A DNA stretch of 64,000 nucleotides, taken from the NCBI RefSeq assembly GCF_020524035.2, contig NZ_CP129013.1, positions 2,531,822-2,595,821 on the forward strand, read 5' to 3'. Shown in pieces: positions 27,483 through 38,010 of this stretch; the first letter of the stretch is position 1; each line of letters begins with the position of its first letter. Position numbers and translations under genes: made by a program. Below the pieces are notes generated by a model. The model was not told where the DNA came from. It was given only the letters and a program-made list of their open reading frames with translations, and did no database searches. Source of the DNA: Bacillus carboniphilus (GTDB lineage Bacteria > Bacillota > Bacilli > Bacillales > JAIVKR01).

Positions 27483-30400
27483 ATGTCACGAAAAAGAAAT
27501 ATACTTAATAGATTTATAGCTTTAAGTCTTTGTTTCTTACTAATTATCCCTAGCTTTTCTATGTCAATTCAGGCTGAAGCTGCTGATCAAGTAACAACAA
27601 ATTTAGCTTTAAACAAAACGGTAGTTACTTCTGGTTTTGAACCAGGGAATGATCCAGAGAAAGCTGTTGATGGAGACGCAGGTACAAGGTGGTCTTCAGG
27701 ATTTACGGATGATGAATGGATCTATGTCGATCTTGGAGAATCTATGGTGGTAGACAGTGTCTCACTAAACTGGGAAGCTGCTTATGGGAAATCCTATAAA
27801 ATTCAAGTATCTGAAGATGGAAATGAATGGACTGATGTTTACTCAACCGAAGACGGTGATGGGGAAATTGATGAAATTCATTTCGATCGTACATCAGCTA
27901 GATATGTGAAGATGCTTGGTGTTAAACGCGCAACAGTTTATGGCTACTCTTTATATGAATTTGAAGTGTATAACTCAGATAATGATGAAACTGTTAATGA
28001 TGACGAATCAAATGAAGAAGAAGATTCTAATGATGAACAGTCAAGTGATGAAGAAGCTAATGATGATGTAGTGAACAATGAATCAGATTATAGCGATTGG
28101 ACGCTATATTGGAATGATGAGTTTGATGGTGATGAAGTAGACCCCTCAAAGTGGAAATACGAAACAGGGAACTGGATCGTAGATGAAGACGGAAATGGTG
28201 TTGCAGCCGGTTGGGGAAACCAAGAGCACCAATACTATACTGACTCATCTGAGAACGTTACTGTAAAAGACGGAGAATTACTGTTAACTGCAAAAGAAGA
28301 ACAAGTAAGCGACCAATTCGGTACGTATCAGTATACGTCAGGTAAACTTGTAACCAATGATATTTTCAGTAAAAAATATGGTAAATTTGAAGCTAGAATG
28401 AAGCTCCCTGAAGGTCAAGGGTTATGGCCAGCTTTTTGGATGATGCCGGATGATGATGTCTATGGAGAATGGGCATCTTCTGGAGAAATTGACATTATGG
28501 AAGCTGGTGGAAGTCATTCAGATAAAATAGGTGGAACCATTCACTATGGTGAAAATTGGCCAAACAACCTAGCTACAGGGGCGGATTATGAGTTCCCTGA
28601 AGGACAAAGCATTACAGATTATCACGTTTACAGCATTGAATGGGAGCCAGGCGAAATTCGCTGGTATGTCGATGGAAACTTGTATCAAACACTTAATAAC
28701 TGGTATTCACAAGGAGAACATCAAGCAGATAACTATTCTTATCCTGCTCCTTTCGACCAAGAATTTTATATGATTTTGAATTTAGCTGTTGGTGGCTGGT
28801 ATGATGGTGATCCTGATGGAAACACAGAATTCCCAGCACAAGTAGCCGTTGATTATGTGCGTGTGTACGAGCTTACAGGTAGAGATTACCGCGAAGTAAC
28901 AGAGCCGGAATTCGAACCACAAGAGCTTCCTGAAGACGCAAAAGTCGCCTTAGAAGATGGAAATCTCGTCTATAACAATAACTACGATGGAACGAATGTA
29001 GGAGATATAGATTACGACACTCTATACAAAAACATTTACACGGATGGAATAGATGGCGTTGATAACACCAAGTTTTGGTACTTCCTAGAAGGTCCTGATT
29101 TCGGTGGAGACAGTACATTTTCTATCGACACGATTGAGGATACAAATTACGCCAAAGTAGACATTAATCGTGTCGGCGGACAAGCTTATGCTATTCAGAT
29201 GATTCAAGATGTTTCTCTAGCGAAAGGAAATTACTACAAGTTGAGCTTTGATGCGAAAGCTTCAGGTAAGCGAGATCTCTCCATTAACATTGGTGGAGAT
29301 GGAACGGATGAAGATGGTGGCTGGGTTTCTTATGAAAAAGAAACATTCCAATTAACGGATGAGTTTGAAAGCTATGAATTAACGTTCCAGATGTCTAATG
29401 ATACAGATTTAGACTCGCGTCTAGAATTTAATCTAGGGCTTTACCCTGAATCGGTTTGGTTAGGAAATGTTCGTGTTGAAGCTGTTGAAAAACCTGTAAT
29501 AGATGAAAACGCCTCTAAAACTCCTTTAGGAAATGGCAACCTCATCTATAACGGAACCTTTGATCAAGGAGATATGGATCGACTAACCTATTGGAATTTA
29601 GAAGTTGATAACGATGCAGAAGCAAGCTATCAAGTTGATGAAGATACTCGAGACCTCCAAGTCGCAATTGAAAACGGTGGAAGTAACGCATCTAGTGTAC
29701 AAGTAAATCAACAAGGTCTTCAATTAGATGCTTACCAAGAGTATACTCTATACTTTGATGCTAAAGCATCAGAGAGCAGAAATATGGATGTTACTATCGT
29801 GAATGAAGATGGGACAGAGTCCTATGCTTCAGAGTCATTTACTTTGAATAAAGGAACAGACCAATACAGATATTCGTTTGCTATGCCTGAAACATCCGAT
29901 CCAATGGGACAACTACAATTTAATGTTGGCGGACAAGATGGGGAAGTTTTTATCGATAATGTGCAGATGTACAAACTAGCACCAGATATGAGCTACTTAT
30001 TCCGTGAAGGTTTTGAAGAAACAGAAGGTATAACTGGGACGTTAAATGCCCTAGAAAATACGAGCGTAAGCATTTCATCGGATGCAAAAGATGGATCTAG
30101 AGCGATTGCTTTTAATCATGAATCGGGTTCATGGGGTGGATTTTACGTTCCACTTAGCAAAAAAATTGATGTTAGTCAATATGGGGAGTTAGTATTGAGC
30201 GTTAAAAACCCAGATGACGTCGATTTTCTTGCGATCAAACCAGAAGGAAACGGAACGGAACCACTTAAAGACGTTAATTTATTTGACTACACACCTGTAA
30301 CAGATGGTGAATGGGAAACATATACGATCCCATTAGATGAATTTATTGGTGTAGATTTTACACAGCTTGACTACTTTGGATTGTGGAATCCACAAAAAGA

Positions 30401-32465
30401 AGGAAAATATATCGACAGCCAAATTATGATCGATGAACTCTATTTTAAGGGTGAACCAGCTGAAATTGTTGGCGGTTTTGACAAAATGACCTTTGATTCT
30501 ACAGATGACGTTTGGTCAAAATGGGACGGAGATTATAACTCTGGTTATGGTTCAAGTACCATATCTGTAGTAGAAGGAGAGCTTATCGCAGATGTGACAG
30601 CGGTTGGTACCAAAAGCTATGCTCCACAAATTTATTTTGAAGGTTTTACTTTAAGAAGAAGGCAAGACATATACAGTAAGCTTTGATGTCAAGGCAGACG
30701 ATGCAAGAGCGATTAATTTAAACATCGGAAAATCGTTAACTCAAGACCCTTGGTTCGTACCATATATGGACACAAAAACGATTGATGTGACAAAGAATTA
30801 TCAAACAGTTACTCATACGTTTACTGTCGAAGAAGAGACAAACAAGTATCTCAAAATGGTATTTGAACTTGGAACGATTAATGACCAAAGCATCCCAACA
30901 AAGCTTTACTTCGATAATATTGAACTGTCAGAAGAAATAGAAGATACAGACCCTCCTGTTGTTGATACAGAAAAGCCTGTTATTGAACTAAACGATTTAA
31001 AACAAGACAGCACGTTCAATTCAAAAGAAATAGCTGTAAAAGGACATGTCACTGAGAATACTGCTTTAGAGTAAATAACCGTTAACGGAGATTCAGTTGA
31101 CTTTTCATTAAACGAAGAAACCGGAAAATACGAATTCTCAACAAAAATCACATTCGAAAATGACGGTAAACAAGTGATTGTGGTAACAGCAAAAGATAAA
31201 CATGGTAACGAGTCCGAACTTTCAAGAGAAGTATATATAGATACACAAGGACCAGAACTTGAAATTAGCGCAACAGAATCTGTTGATTACGAAGTAACAG
31301 AGACAGAACTAGAGATTAAGGTAAAAGACAACTTCTCTTATTTCAGCATTTACGAAGGTGACCATGAAGTGAAAACAACGGAAATGGATTCACCAGAAGA
31401 TGTACTTGAAGCAGGAGAAGAATCAGTAAAACATAGCGTTTCCTTAGAACCTGGAAACAATACGTTTACCGTAACCGTAACCGACTTAGGTGGAAATACA
31501 GTTACTCAAAGTATCACTATTGATCGTGCCCTAGGTGAAGATGACGAGCCAATTACCGATGAAGAAGATCCAGTTGTTGAACTACAAATCGATCGCATTA
31601 AAGGGGCAGACCGTTTTGAAACATCTGTAGAGATCAGTAAAGACGGATGGGATACATCTGATATTGTCCTTTTAGCTCGTGGAGACAACTACGCAGATGC
31701 ACTTGCAGGTGTTCCTTTATCCCATAAGCTTGATGCACCTTTATTGTTAACTGAATCAGATTCACTTACTGACGTAACAATGGATGAAATCAGTAGGCTA
31801 AACGCTTCAAAAGTAATTATTCTAGGTGGAGAAGTCGCCATTAGTGAAGATGTTAAAGCATCATTAAAAGATATGGGCATAAGTGTAGAACGTATCGCTG
31901 GCCAAGACCGCTATGAAACAGCACAAAAGATTGCTGAAGTAATACTCCAAACGGAGCAGAAACAGCAGTAGTAGTAAATGGTCAAAACTTCCCTGATGCC
32001 TTATCAGTCGCTTCCTATGCTGCGAAGCACGGTTATCCAATCTTATTAACAGAAGCAGATGAATTAGCAGATGCTACGAAAGACGCATTAATAGAGCTTA
32101 AAGTGAAAAACACTTATGTTATTGGTGGAAAGAAAGTAGTAACAGCTGATGTCATGGCCCAGTTACCTGAAGCTACTAGATTAGCTGGGGATGATCGCTA
32201 CCAAACGTCAATAGCCGTTTCCAACCATTTTGATGAAGGAGCAGACCATCAGTACATTGCAACAGGTGAAAAATTCGCTGATGCGTTAACTGGTGCCGCT
32301 CTTGCAGCAAAAAATGGTACAGGAGTGTTATTAGTAGGGACATCTGTCCATGAAGAATTACAAGACTTTCTTACTGAAAAACAACCAAACCTTTTAACCA
32401 TATTTGGTGGAACAGTAGCTGTTTCAGAAGATGTTGAAGGTAAGCTTCACTCTTTGTTTAAATAA
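27483..32465 (+). pseudogene. Giant secreted GH16 beta-glucanase with CBMs and cell-wall-binding repeats; two frameshifts and one internal stop
   Basis: The reconstructed protein has about 1,660 residues. Signal peptide 1-33; F5/8-type (CBM32-like) domain about 38-160; acidic linker to about 205; GH16 catalytic domain about 207-465 with EIDIME (Glu335 nucleophile, Glu340 acid/base), typical of laminarinases; three or four carbohydrate-binding-like beta domains to about 1150; Ig-like modules to about 1365; three CWB2 repeats (GADRFETS, GQDRYETA, GDDRYQTS) at the C-terminus. It should cleave beta-1,3-glucans while attached to the wall. Lesions: an extra A at 30653-30654, an in-frame TAA at 31072-31074, and one missing base near 31942. 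Confidence 0.85.
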
Positions 32466-32480
32466 TTGAGTGAAAAAATT

Positions 32481-32524
32481 GAAGCAAAAGAGACTATCTA
32501 CTCAAAGATAGTCTCTTTTGCTTC
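32481..32524. terminator. Terminator after the GH16 gene
   Basis: A long perfect stem, GAAGCAAAAGAGACTATC paired with GATAGTCTCTTTTGCTTC, lies between the GH16 gene and the convergent tetR gene. Confidence 0.85.
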
Positions 32525-32573
32525 ACTTCATCCATCTCTATTTCTTAAATCATGAGAAACCTTTCAAAATCTT

Positions 32574-33221
32574 TTACAAAAGGTTTTTTGCTAATTTTTT
32601 TGCAATCTTGTCAATTTTCTCTTTCATATAATCATCCTCTATTTGCTCCATATAAACACTTTTAACTACTTGTCGTTTTTTCATCTGATAATATTCCCAT
32701 AATGCCGTTTTTAACGTTAAGTCTTTCTCCATTAAAAATTGTGGATCAACGATGAGTTTAATCATTTGATAATCTTGTTCTAACCATAGCTCTACGTTTC
32801 CATCATAGAAAAATCCCTTTTTTTGCCCATCTCTATAAAATACTAAAAGGTTTTTTTCTCGTTTTTGAAGCGCCTCTTCTAGTTGCTCGTATTTTTCAGG
32901 ATATAGTGAACGGACATCACTTACTAACTTTTCGGAAACGTATAAGACGATATTAATCGTTTCGTTCAATGATTCTTGGAACGAAATCGCCATGTTTTGA
33001 AGCTCCAATTCTTCTTTTTCAGAAACTTTATTTATATAGGCTAAATATTGATCAATTATTTTTAATATAATGTTATCCTTTGACGAAAAATACTTATAGA
33101 CCGTCGCTTTACTCAAATCCATAATTTGAGCAATTTGATCAGAAGTAATCGATTGTAGTCCTCTCTCTCTCGTTATAGGAATTAGCTTTTGAATATATTG
33201 TTCTTTTTTCTGTTCGTTCAT
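32574..33221 (-). CDS. TetR/AcrR family transcriptional regulator
   Basis: A 215-residue protein with a typical N-terminal helix-turn-helix (SDQIAQIMDLSKATVYKYF, about residues 26-44) and an all-helical ligand-binding C-terminal domain ending in a Lys-rich tail. It is divergent from an aldo/keto reductase gene. The 110-base spacer contains the palindrome AACTAAACTATTTTAGTT, so the regulator probably represses itself and the reductase. The ligand is unknown. Confidence 0.85.
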   Translation of the reverse strand: MNEQKKEQYIQKLIPITRERGLQSITSDQIAQIMDLSKATVYKYFSSKDNIILKIIDQYLAYINKVSEKEELELQNMAISFQESLNETINIVLYVSEKLVSDVRSLYPEKYEQLEEALQKREKNLLVFYRDGQKKGFFYDGNVELWLEQDYQMIKLIVDPQFLMEKDLTLKTALWEYYQMKKRQVVKSVYMEQIEDDYMKEKIDKIAKKLAKNLL

Positions 33222-33285
33222 ACATGAACACTTCCTGTCTCGGTTTACTCATACCTTATTATACTAGAATTTCATCCAAAAAACT

Positions 33286-33303
33286 AACTAAACTATTTTA
33301 GTT
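33286..33303. promoter_or_regulatory. Candidate TetR operator
   Basis: AACTAAA-CTAT-TTTAGTT is a perfect 7-4-7 inverted repeat in the divergent spacer between tetR and the aldo/keto reductase gene. GGTTTACT also occurs twice nearby (33242 and 33310). Confidence 0.55.
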
Positions 33304-33378
33304 GTTTTTGGTTTACTAAGTTTATATCTTATGTTACACTCTAATCAATCGAAAAAAAGAATGAAGGTGGCGAATAGA

Positions 33379-34347
33379 ATGAAAAAAATCAAACTAGGAT
33401 CACAAGGGTTAGAAGTGTCGAAAATGGGCTTAGGCTGTATGGGAATGTCTGAGTTTTACGGTAAAACAGACGAAACAGAGTCCATCCAAACCATTCATAG
33501 AGCCATCGAATTAGGTGTCACCTTTTTTGATACAGCGGACAGCTATGGTTACGATGAAGATGGAATGGGAGTCAATGAAAAGCTTGTTGGTAAAGCGCTA
33601 CTCCTTTTCGCTCTCAAGTTCAGATCGCGACGAAGTTTGGTCCTGTTCGCAATAAGACACAAATGTTAGGCCTTAATGGCTCTCCTGAATATGTAAAAGA
33701 AGCTTGTGAAGCAAGCCTTAAAAGACTCAATGTCGATACGATTGATTTATATTACTTACATCGCGTAGATCCAAACACACCGATTGAAGAAACCGTTGCT
33801 GCCATGGGTGAGCTAGTAAAGGAAGGTAAAGTAAAATATATTGGTTTATCAGAAGTAACATCTGAACAAATTAAAAAAAGCACACTCCGTTCACCCGATT
33901 ACCGCCATCCAAACTGAATATTCCATTTGGTCTAGAGATGTTGAAACGGATGTTTTAAAAACCATCAATGGATTAGGAATTGGATTTGTGCCTTATAGTC
34001 CTCTAGGACGTGGTTTTTTAACAGGAAAACTAAAGAGCAGACAACAATTAAGCAAAAACGATTGGCGTTTAAACAACCCTAGATTCACAGATGAAGCGTT
34101 TAATCACAACTTAAAAATAGTGGAAGGAATTGAAACACTAGCAACGCAAAAAGGCGTCACTTCTGCTCAAATTGCTTTAGCTTGGGTTTGTGCACAAGGG
34201 GAAAATATCGCACCCATCCCTGGAACAAAAAGAATGAAATATTTAGAGCAAAATGTTGCTTCTTTAAATGTAGAGCTAACAAAAGAGGACTTACATTTTA
34301 TTAATGAACTTGCCCCAGTTGGGAGTACGTTTGGAGAAAGATATTAA
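33379..34347 (+). pseudogene. Aldo/keto reductase, two frameshifts
   Basis: Three frames together give an aldo/keto reductase of about 322 residues, with catalytic Asp and Tyr in DTADSYG, the Lys in IATKFG and the His in YYLHRVD, then the IGLSEV, PYSPLGRGFLTGKL and NADPH-binding IPGTKRMKYLEQN motifs. It reduces aldehydes or ketones with NADPH; substrate unknown. Frame 1 breaks near the T4 run at 33605-33608 (one base missing). Frame 2 breaks at the A7 run 33873-33879 (one A extra). The start ATG 33379 follows AAGGTGG. It is probably controlled by the divergent TetR protein. Confidence 0.82.
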
Positions 34348-34386
34348 GTAGTCAATTAAAAACCTTAGAAAAGAGATGAAATAACC

Positions 34387-35214
34387 ATGACATTTAAATC
34401 TACTAAAAACTCTCACATTGCTCAATCACTTGCCCATCGTTGGTATGTTATTTATGAAAGTGAAATCACAGACAAAATGATCGAAAATCAAATAGACATT
34501 CTTTCTCCAAATGTAAAAATTTCTTCTCCTAATGGGGTCGCAACTAATGCGGACGAATTTATTGCAAGCTTACATCGTTTACCAAAGAACAACAGGCACT
34601 CCCATCACATGAAGTCCTTTTCTTTCAATGAAATAAGCGAAAATGAGGGCGAATTAGCTATAGACATTGTTTATCAAAATGAAAATGAAACAGGTGATTT
34701 AAATGCCTTTAAGATTCATTATGACAACAAGATAAGCTTTAATGGAGAAAACTGGACTTTTAATGAAATCAATATTAACATTGTTGAACCCGTTGAGATT
34801 ACTTCTTTTGAAAGTGCTCATCACTACAATCGAGTAAACAGTTTTGCGCATTACTATCTCTATTTAATGGAACAACTAAACGGGAATGCCGAACCATATA
34901 AAGAACTGTTTTCAACTGAAGGGTTTGAATTTGTCTTCTCTCCTAACCCACCGATAACAAGCTTTGAAGGGTTTGCAGATTGGTATATGGCAATCCCTAA
35001 TCGGATTAAAAAGAGTAGCCACCGTATAGAGAATATTGATATTAAGGTCGAAAATGACAACCTGTATAAAGTATCAATCGACATGCATTGGGACAGTGTA
35101 ACGACTGATGATCAACAAATGGCTTTAGACACACGACAAGAATGCATCTTAGAAGAAACAGGCGATAGATTCCCTAAGATTAAAGAAATTAAAGTGGTAC
35201 CAGCGGACCAATAA
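34387..35214 (+). CDS. Tandem NTF2-like (SnoaL-type) protein
   Basis: A 275-residue protein that appears to be two NTF2-like cone folds in tandem: residues about 8-130 (AQSLAHRWYVIYE...) and about 140-272 (VNSFAHYYLYLMEQLNG...). Both halves start with a helix and end in curved strands. Such folds bind or isomerise small hydrophobic molecules, but no catalytic residues can be named. It starts 39 bases after the aldo/keto reductase gene and is probably in the same TetR-controlled operon. Confidence 0.6.
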   Translation: MTFKSTKNSHIAQSLAHRWYVIYESEITDKMIENQIDILSPNVKISSPNGVATNADEFIASLHRLPKNNRHSHHMKSFSFNEISENEGELAIDIVYQNENETGDLNAFKIHYDNKISFNGENWTFNEININIVEPVEITSFESAHHYNRVNSFAHYYLYLMEQLNGNAEPYKELFSTEGFEFVFSPNPPITSFEGFADWYMAIPNRIKKSSHRIENIDIKVENDNLYKVSIDMHWDSVTTDDQQMALDTRQECILEETGDRFPKIKEIKVVPADQ

Positions 35215-35231
35215 GACCATTACACCCTTTT

Positions 35232-35262
35232 AAGGACCCAAATCTACATTGGGGTCCTTTTT
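35232..35262 (+). terminator. Terminator after the NTF2-like gene
   Basis: AAGGACCC pairs with GGGTCCTT and is followed by five T residues. Confidence 0.85.
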
Positions 35263-35352
35263 CTTATGTCAACTATCGCATAGCCCCTTACGATTTGTTA
35301 CACCTGTATGCTTAAGGTATAATTAAATAACTAATGACAAGGAGTTGTGAAT

Positions 35353-35403
35353 ATGATTGCGAAGATGGCAGTAGATGATTTGTTTAATCAACAAAAAATC
35401 TAG
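35353..35403 (+). CDS. Possible 16-residue leader peptide or gene remnant
   Basis: An ATG with a good AAGGAG ribosome site eight bases upstream opens a 16-codon frame (MIAKMAVDDLFNQQKI) ending in TAG, 45 bases before a GNAT gene. It may be a leader peptide, a translated remnant of a deleted gene, or chance. Confidence 0.25.
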   Translation: MIAKMAVDDLFNQQKI

Positions 35404-35446
35404 GGGGTGTTCCTCCAGCTGCACCCCTTACTAAAGGGAGAGTTAA

Positions 35447-36007
35447 ATGAAACAGTTTTTCAATCACTTTCTAACAGGTCGTACCATTCTTTTAAAACAA
35501 ATGGAGCAGCACCACCTTGAACAATTTGCTCAATTCGAAAATGAAACAGGAGCTTTACTTCTTGCGAATGATGATATACCATTTCCAACAAAGATTGAAG
35601 ATACAGCTACTTTTTTCAATAATATCAGTAGCAAAAAAGAAGAATTTATTTTCGGTATATTCGATAAGGAGTCCAATGAGCTTATAGGCTCATGCGGTGT
35701 TTTCGCAATTAATTGGAAAAATAGCACTTGTTATGTTGGTATTTCTATCGGAAGCCAATGGCAAAACAAAGGTTTTGGCACTGATACAATGAACACTTTA
35801 ATATCGTTTATATTTCATTACATCAACATTAATAAAATTAAACTACAAGTGTTTAGTTTCAATTCTAGTGCCATTCGTTCTTACGAGAAGTGTTCCTTTA
35901 AAAAAGAAGGCATTTTACGCAATGAAATATTTAGGTTTGGAACATTTCATGATGTCTATTTGTATGGTCTTTTAAGAGAAGAGTGGAACGAAGGGCAAAT
36001 AATATAA
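35447..36007 (+). CDS. GNAT acetyltransferase, RimJ/RimL type
   Basis: A 186-residue protein with the GNAT acetyl-CoA site in GISIGSQWQNKGFGTDTMNTL and the C-terminal FNSSAIRSYEKCSFKKEGILRNE block typical of RimJ/RimL-type N-acetyltransferases. The acceptor, a protein N-terminus or a small molecule, cannot be inferred. GGGAG lies just before the ATG. Monocistronic, with a terminator after it. Confidence 0.82.
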   Translation: MKQFFNHFLTGRTILLKQMEQHHLEQFAQFENETGALLLANDDIPFPTKIEDTATFFNNISSKKEEFIFGIFDKESNELIGSCGVFAINWKNSTCYVGISIGSQWQNKGFGTDTMNTLISFIFHYININKIKLQVFSFNSSAIRSYEKCSFKKEGILRNEIFRFGTFHDVYLYGLLREEWNEGQII

Positions 36008-36015
36008 AAAAAAAG

Positions 36016-36048
36016 CATTAACCTAGTTTTTAATAGGTTAATGTTTTT
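36016..36048. terminator. Terminator between the GNAT gene and the convergent hydrolase gene
   Basis: CATTAACCTA pairs with TAGGTTAATG, with A-rich sequence before and T5 after; bidirectional. Confidence 0.8.
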
Positions 36049-36059
36049 ACTTACTCTGG

Positions 36060-36887
36060 TCATCTCTCATCAAAAAAATTGATGATTACGTCAATCAATT
36101 CCTTTGGATGATCAAACATCATGGCATGAGACGTTCCAGGTATAACAACAGTGCTACTATTTTTAAGGTTAGGCTCAACACTTTTAATAAACTGTAATTT
36201 TTTATTAAGATCGCCTTCTTTTTCTGCTGGCAAGAATAACACACGACATTGAATGTTATTATAAAATTCACTTATTCTCGTATCGTAAAGATCCTCAGCT
36301 ATTTCTCTTAAATTTTCTTTCTTGGATGTGAACGTTACTTTTCCATTCTCTAGTTTCCTAGGCTCATAATCTACCAATACCCTTTCACGTTCTTTATTCC
36401 AAGGAAGCCAAGTTTCCTTCATAAACTGTATTAATTCTTGTTTTGACTCAAATTCTTGTTCTGGAACAGAAAAATATTCTAAATGTTCTTCTTTCGTTTT
36501 ATCTGGATCAATTTCAACTAAGGCACCTTCAGAATTTACTAAAGAAAGGACCCTCTCTGGATATATTGAAGCAAATTTAGTTCCAACGTAACAACCGAGT
36601 GAGCTTCCTACAATATTTACCTTCTTTATACCAAGAGTATCTAACACCGTTCGAACATCTTCAGCTAAGGTGACAAGTTGATAGCCTGTTTCGGGTTGAT
36701 CAGATTTCCCATGTCCTCGTAAGTCGATCGCGATTACATGATATTTTTCTATAAAGCTTGGAATGATTCCCCTCCAAATGGCAGAGCTTCCTCCCATATA
36801 GTGAAGAAACACCAATGGTTCACCTTTTTGGCTATATTCATAAACTTGAATTCCTATTCCATTTGAATCTATCATATGTTCTTTCAT
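36060..36887 (-). CDS. Alpha/beta-fold hydrolase
   Basis: A 275-residue alpha/beta hydrolase. The nucleophile elbow is GSSLG with Ser96, an oxyanion HYMGGSS segment lies near residue 29, DLRGHGKSD follows strand 4, and the catalytic histidine is in GTSHAMMFDHP near the C-terminus. It may be an esterase or a related hydrolase; the substrate is unknown. It is divergent from a YafY-type regulator gene, and the 88-base spacer holds a palindrome, so the regulator may control it. Confidence 0.82.
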   Translation of the reverse strand: MKEHMIDSNGIGIQVYEYSQKGEPLVFLHYMGGSSAIWRGIIPSFIEKYHVIAIDLRGHGKSDQPETGYQLVTLAEDVRTVLDTLGIKKVNIVGSSLGCYVGTKFASIYPERVLSLVNSEGALVEIDPDKTKEEHLEYFSVPEQEFESKQELIQFMKETWLPWNKERERVLVDYEPRKLENGKVTFTSKKENLREIAEDLYDTRISEFYNNIQCRVLFLPAEKEGDLNKKLQFIKSVEPNLKNSSTVVIPGTSHAMMFDHPKELIDVIINFFDER

Positions 36888-36911
36888 TTACTATAACCTC
36901 CTATTATTTTC

Positions 36912-36958
36912 GTGACTTCCACTATAGCTTATCGTATGATGGTGACAAATCACGTCAC
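36912..36958 (+). promoter_or_regulatory. Promoter and candidate operator of the YafY-type regulator
   Basis: GTGACT at 36912 and TATGAT at 36935 are spaced by 17 bases. Directly downstream is GTGACAAATCACGTCAC (36942-36958), an inverted repeat GTGAC-N7-GTCAC placed where a repressor would block transcription. Confidence 0.5.
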
Positions 36959-36975
36959 TAATAGGAGAGACTTTT

Positions 36976-37923
36976 ATGTCTAGAACGGCAAGACTACTTG
37001 AACTATTAATTTCCTTAAATACTAAACATCGATTTACAGTTCAAGAATTAGCGGATGAGTTTTTGGTATCACGAAGAACGATGCTTAGAGACTTACAATT
37101 ATTAAGTGAAATGGGAGTTCCGCTTTTTTCTTCACCAGGACCGAATGGTGGGTATACTCTTATAAGGGAACAGAAACTTCCACCCATATCATTAACAGTA
37201 GAAGAAGCTACAGGCCTGCTTTTATCATATGAAATTCTAGAACAACATGATGGACCTTTCCAATCTGAAAATATGTCTACCCTTACGAAAATACGTGCAA
37301 CCATGTCAGTCGAAATGCTTCAAAATGTGGCACAATTAAAGGAGAGATTAGCTATCGACTCTCCTCCAAGAAGCTTTAAAAATCATTATTTAAAGGAGCT
37401 ATTGAACGCGTCACTAGAAAAGAAACATCAAGAAATAGAATATGATTCTCGCTCAGGACTTTCCGTTCGTATCATTTTTCCTTTTGGACTTTTTATTTCT
37501 AATGGATTATGGTACTGTCTAGCGTTTTGTTATAAACGAAAAAGTAATGTAACGTTTCGAGTTGATCGAATTATCTCCATTAAAGAGATTGAAAAGTTCA
37601 TTGGCCCAAGTCCTAAAGATGTAACCGTTGACAAGTGGTTAAAACAAACACATGAAACTTCAAGGAAATTACGAATAAAAGCACAATTAACAAAGTTAGG
37701 GTGTAAAATTCTAGACCCTCATCCTATAGGAGAATGGATTCAAGTTTCTTCTGATGGGAGTGGCATAATTGAAGAAAAGATTAAAGAAGAAGATATTCCT
37801 TTTGTAGGTAGAATGTTTCTTAGTCTTGGTAGTGAAATAGTGATTGAGGAGCCTGTTGAATTAATTGATTTTATTAAAAGAGAGGCTATCAAACTGATTC
37901 AATATTATTCGAAAGAGCACTGA
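36976..37923 (+). CDS. YafY/WYL-domain transcriptional regulator
   Basis: A 315-residue protein with an N-terminal DeoR-type winged helix (FTVQELADEFLVSRRTMLRDL, about residues 22-42), the linker PNGGYTLI, and a WYL domain from about residue 137 (IEYDSRSGLSVRIIFPFGLFISN, then WYCLAFCYKR). WYL domains bind small ligands or nucleic acids. It is divergent from the hydrolase gene and probably regulates it and itself. Confidence 0.83.
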   Translation: MSRTARLLELLISLNTKHRFTVQELADEFLVSRRTMLRDLQLLSEMGVPLFSSPGPNGGYTLIREQKLPPISLTVEEATGLLLSYEILEQHDGPFQSENMSTLTKIRATMSVEMLQNVAQLKERLAIDSPPRSFKNHYLKELLNASLEKKHQEIEYDSRSGLSVRIIFPFGLFISNGLWYCLAFCYKRKSNVTFRVDRIISIKEIEKFIGPSPKDVTVDKWLKQTHETSRKLRIKAQLTKLGCKILDPHPIGEWIQVSSDGSGIIEEKIKEEDIPFVGRMFLSLGSEIVIEEPVELIDFIKREAIKLIQYYSKEH

Positions 37924-37960
37924 GCATCTACTTTTGTGAGAAGCAAGAAGACATTGAAAA

Positions 37961-37992
37961 GCCAAGAATGTTGATATAACATCATTCTTGGC
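37961..37992 (-). terminator. Terminator of the threonine-catabolism operon
   Basis: GCCAAGAATG pairs with CATTCTTGGC. On the minus strand it is followed by TTTT, just past the HAD gene. Confidence 0.75.
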
Positions 37993-38010
37993 ACTCACTA
38001 TTCGTACAAG

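Noticed and set aside
28057-29118. Minus-strand frames within the GH16 gene
   Set aside because: They are opposite-strand shadows of a long coding region with clear domains.
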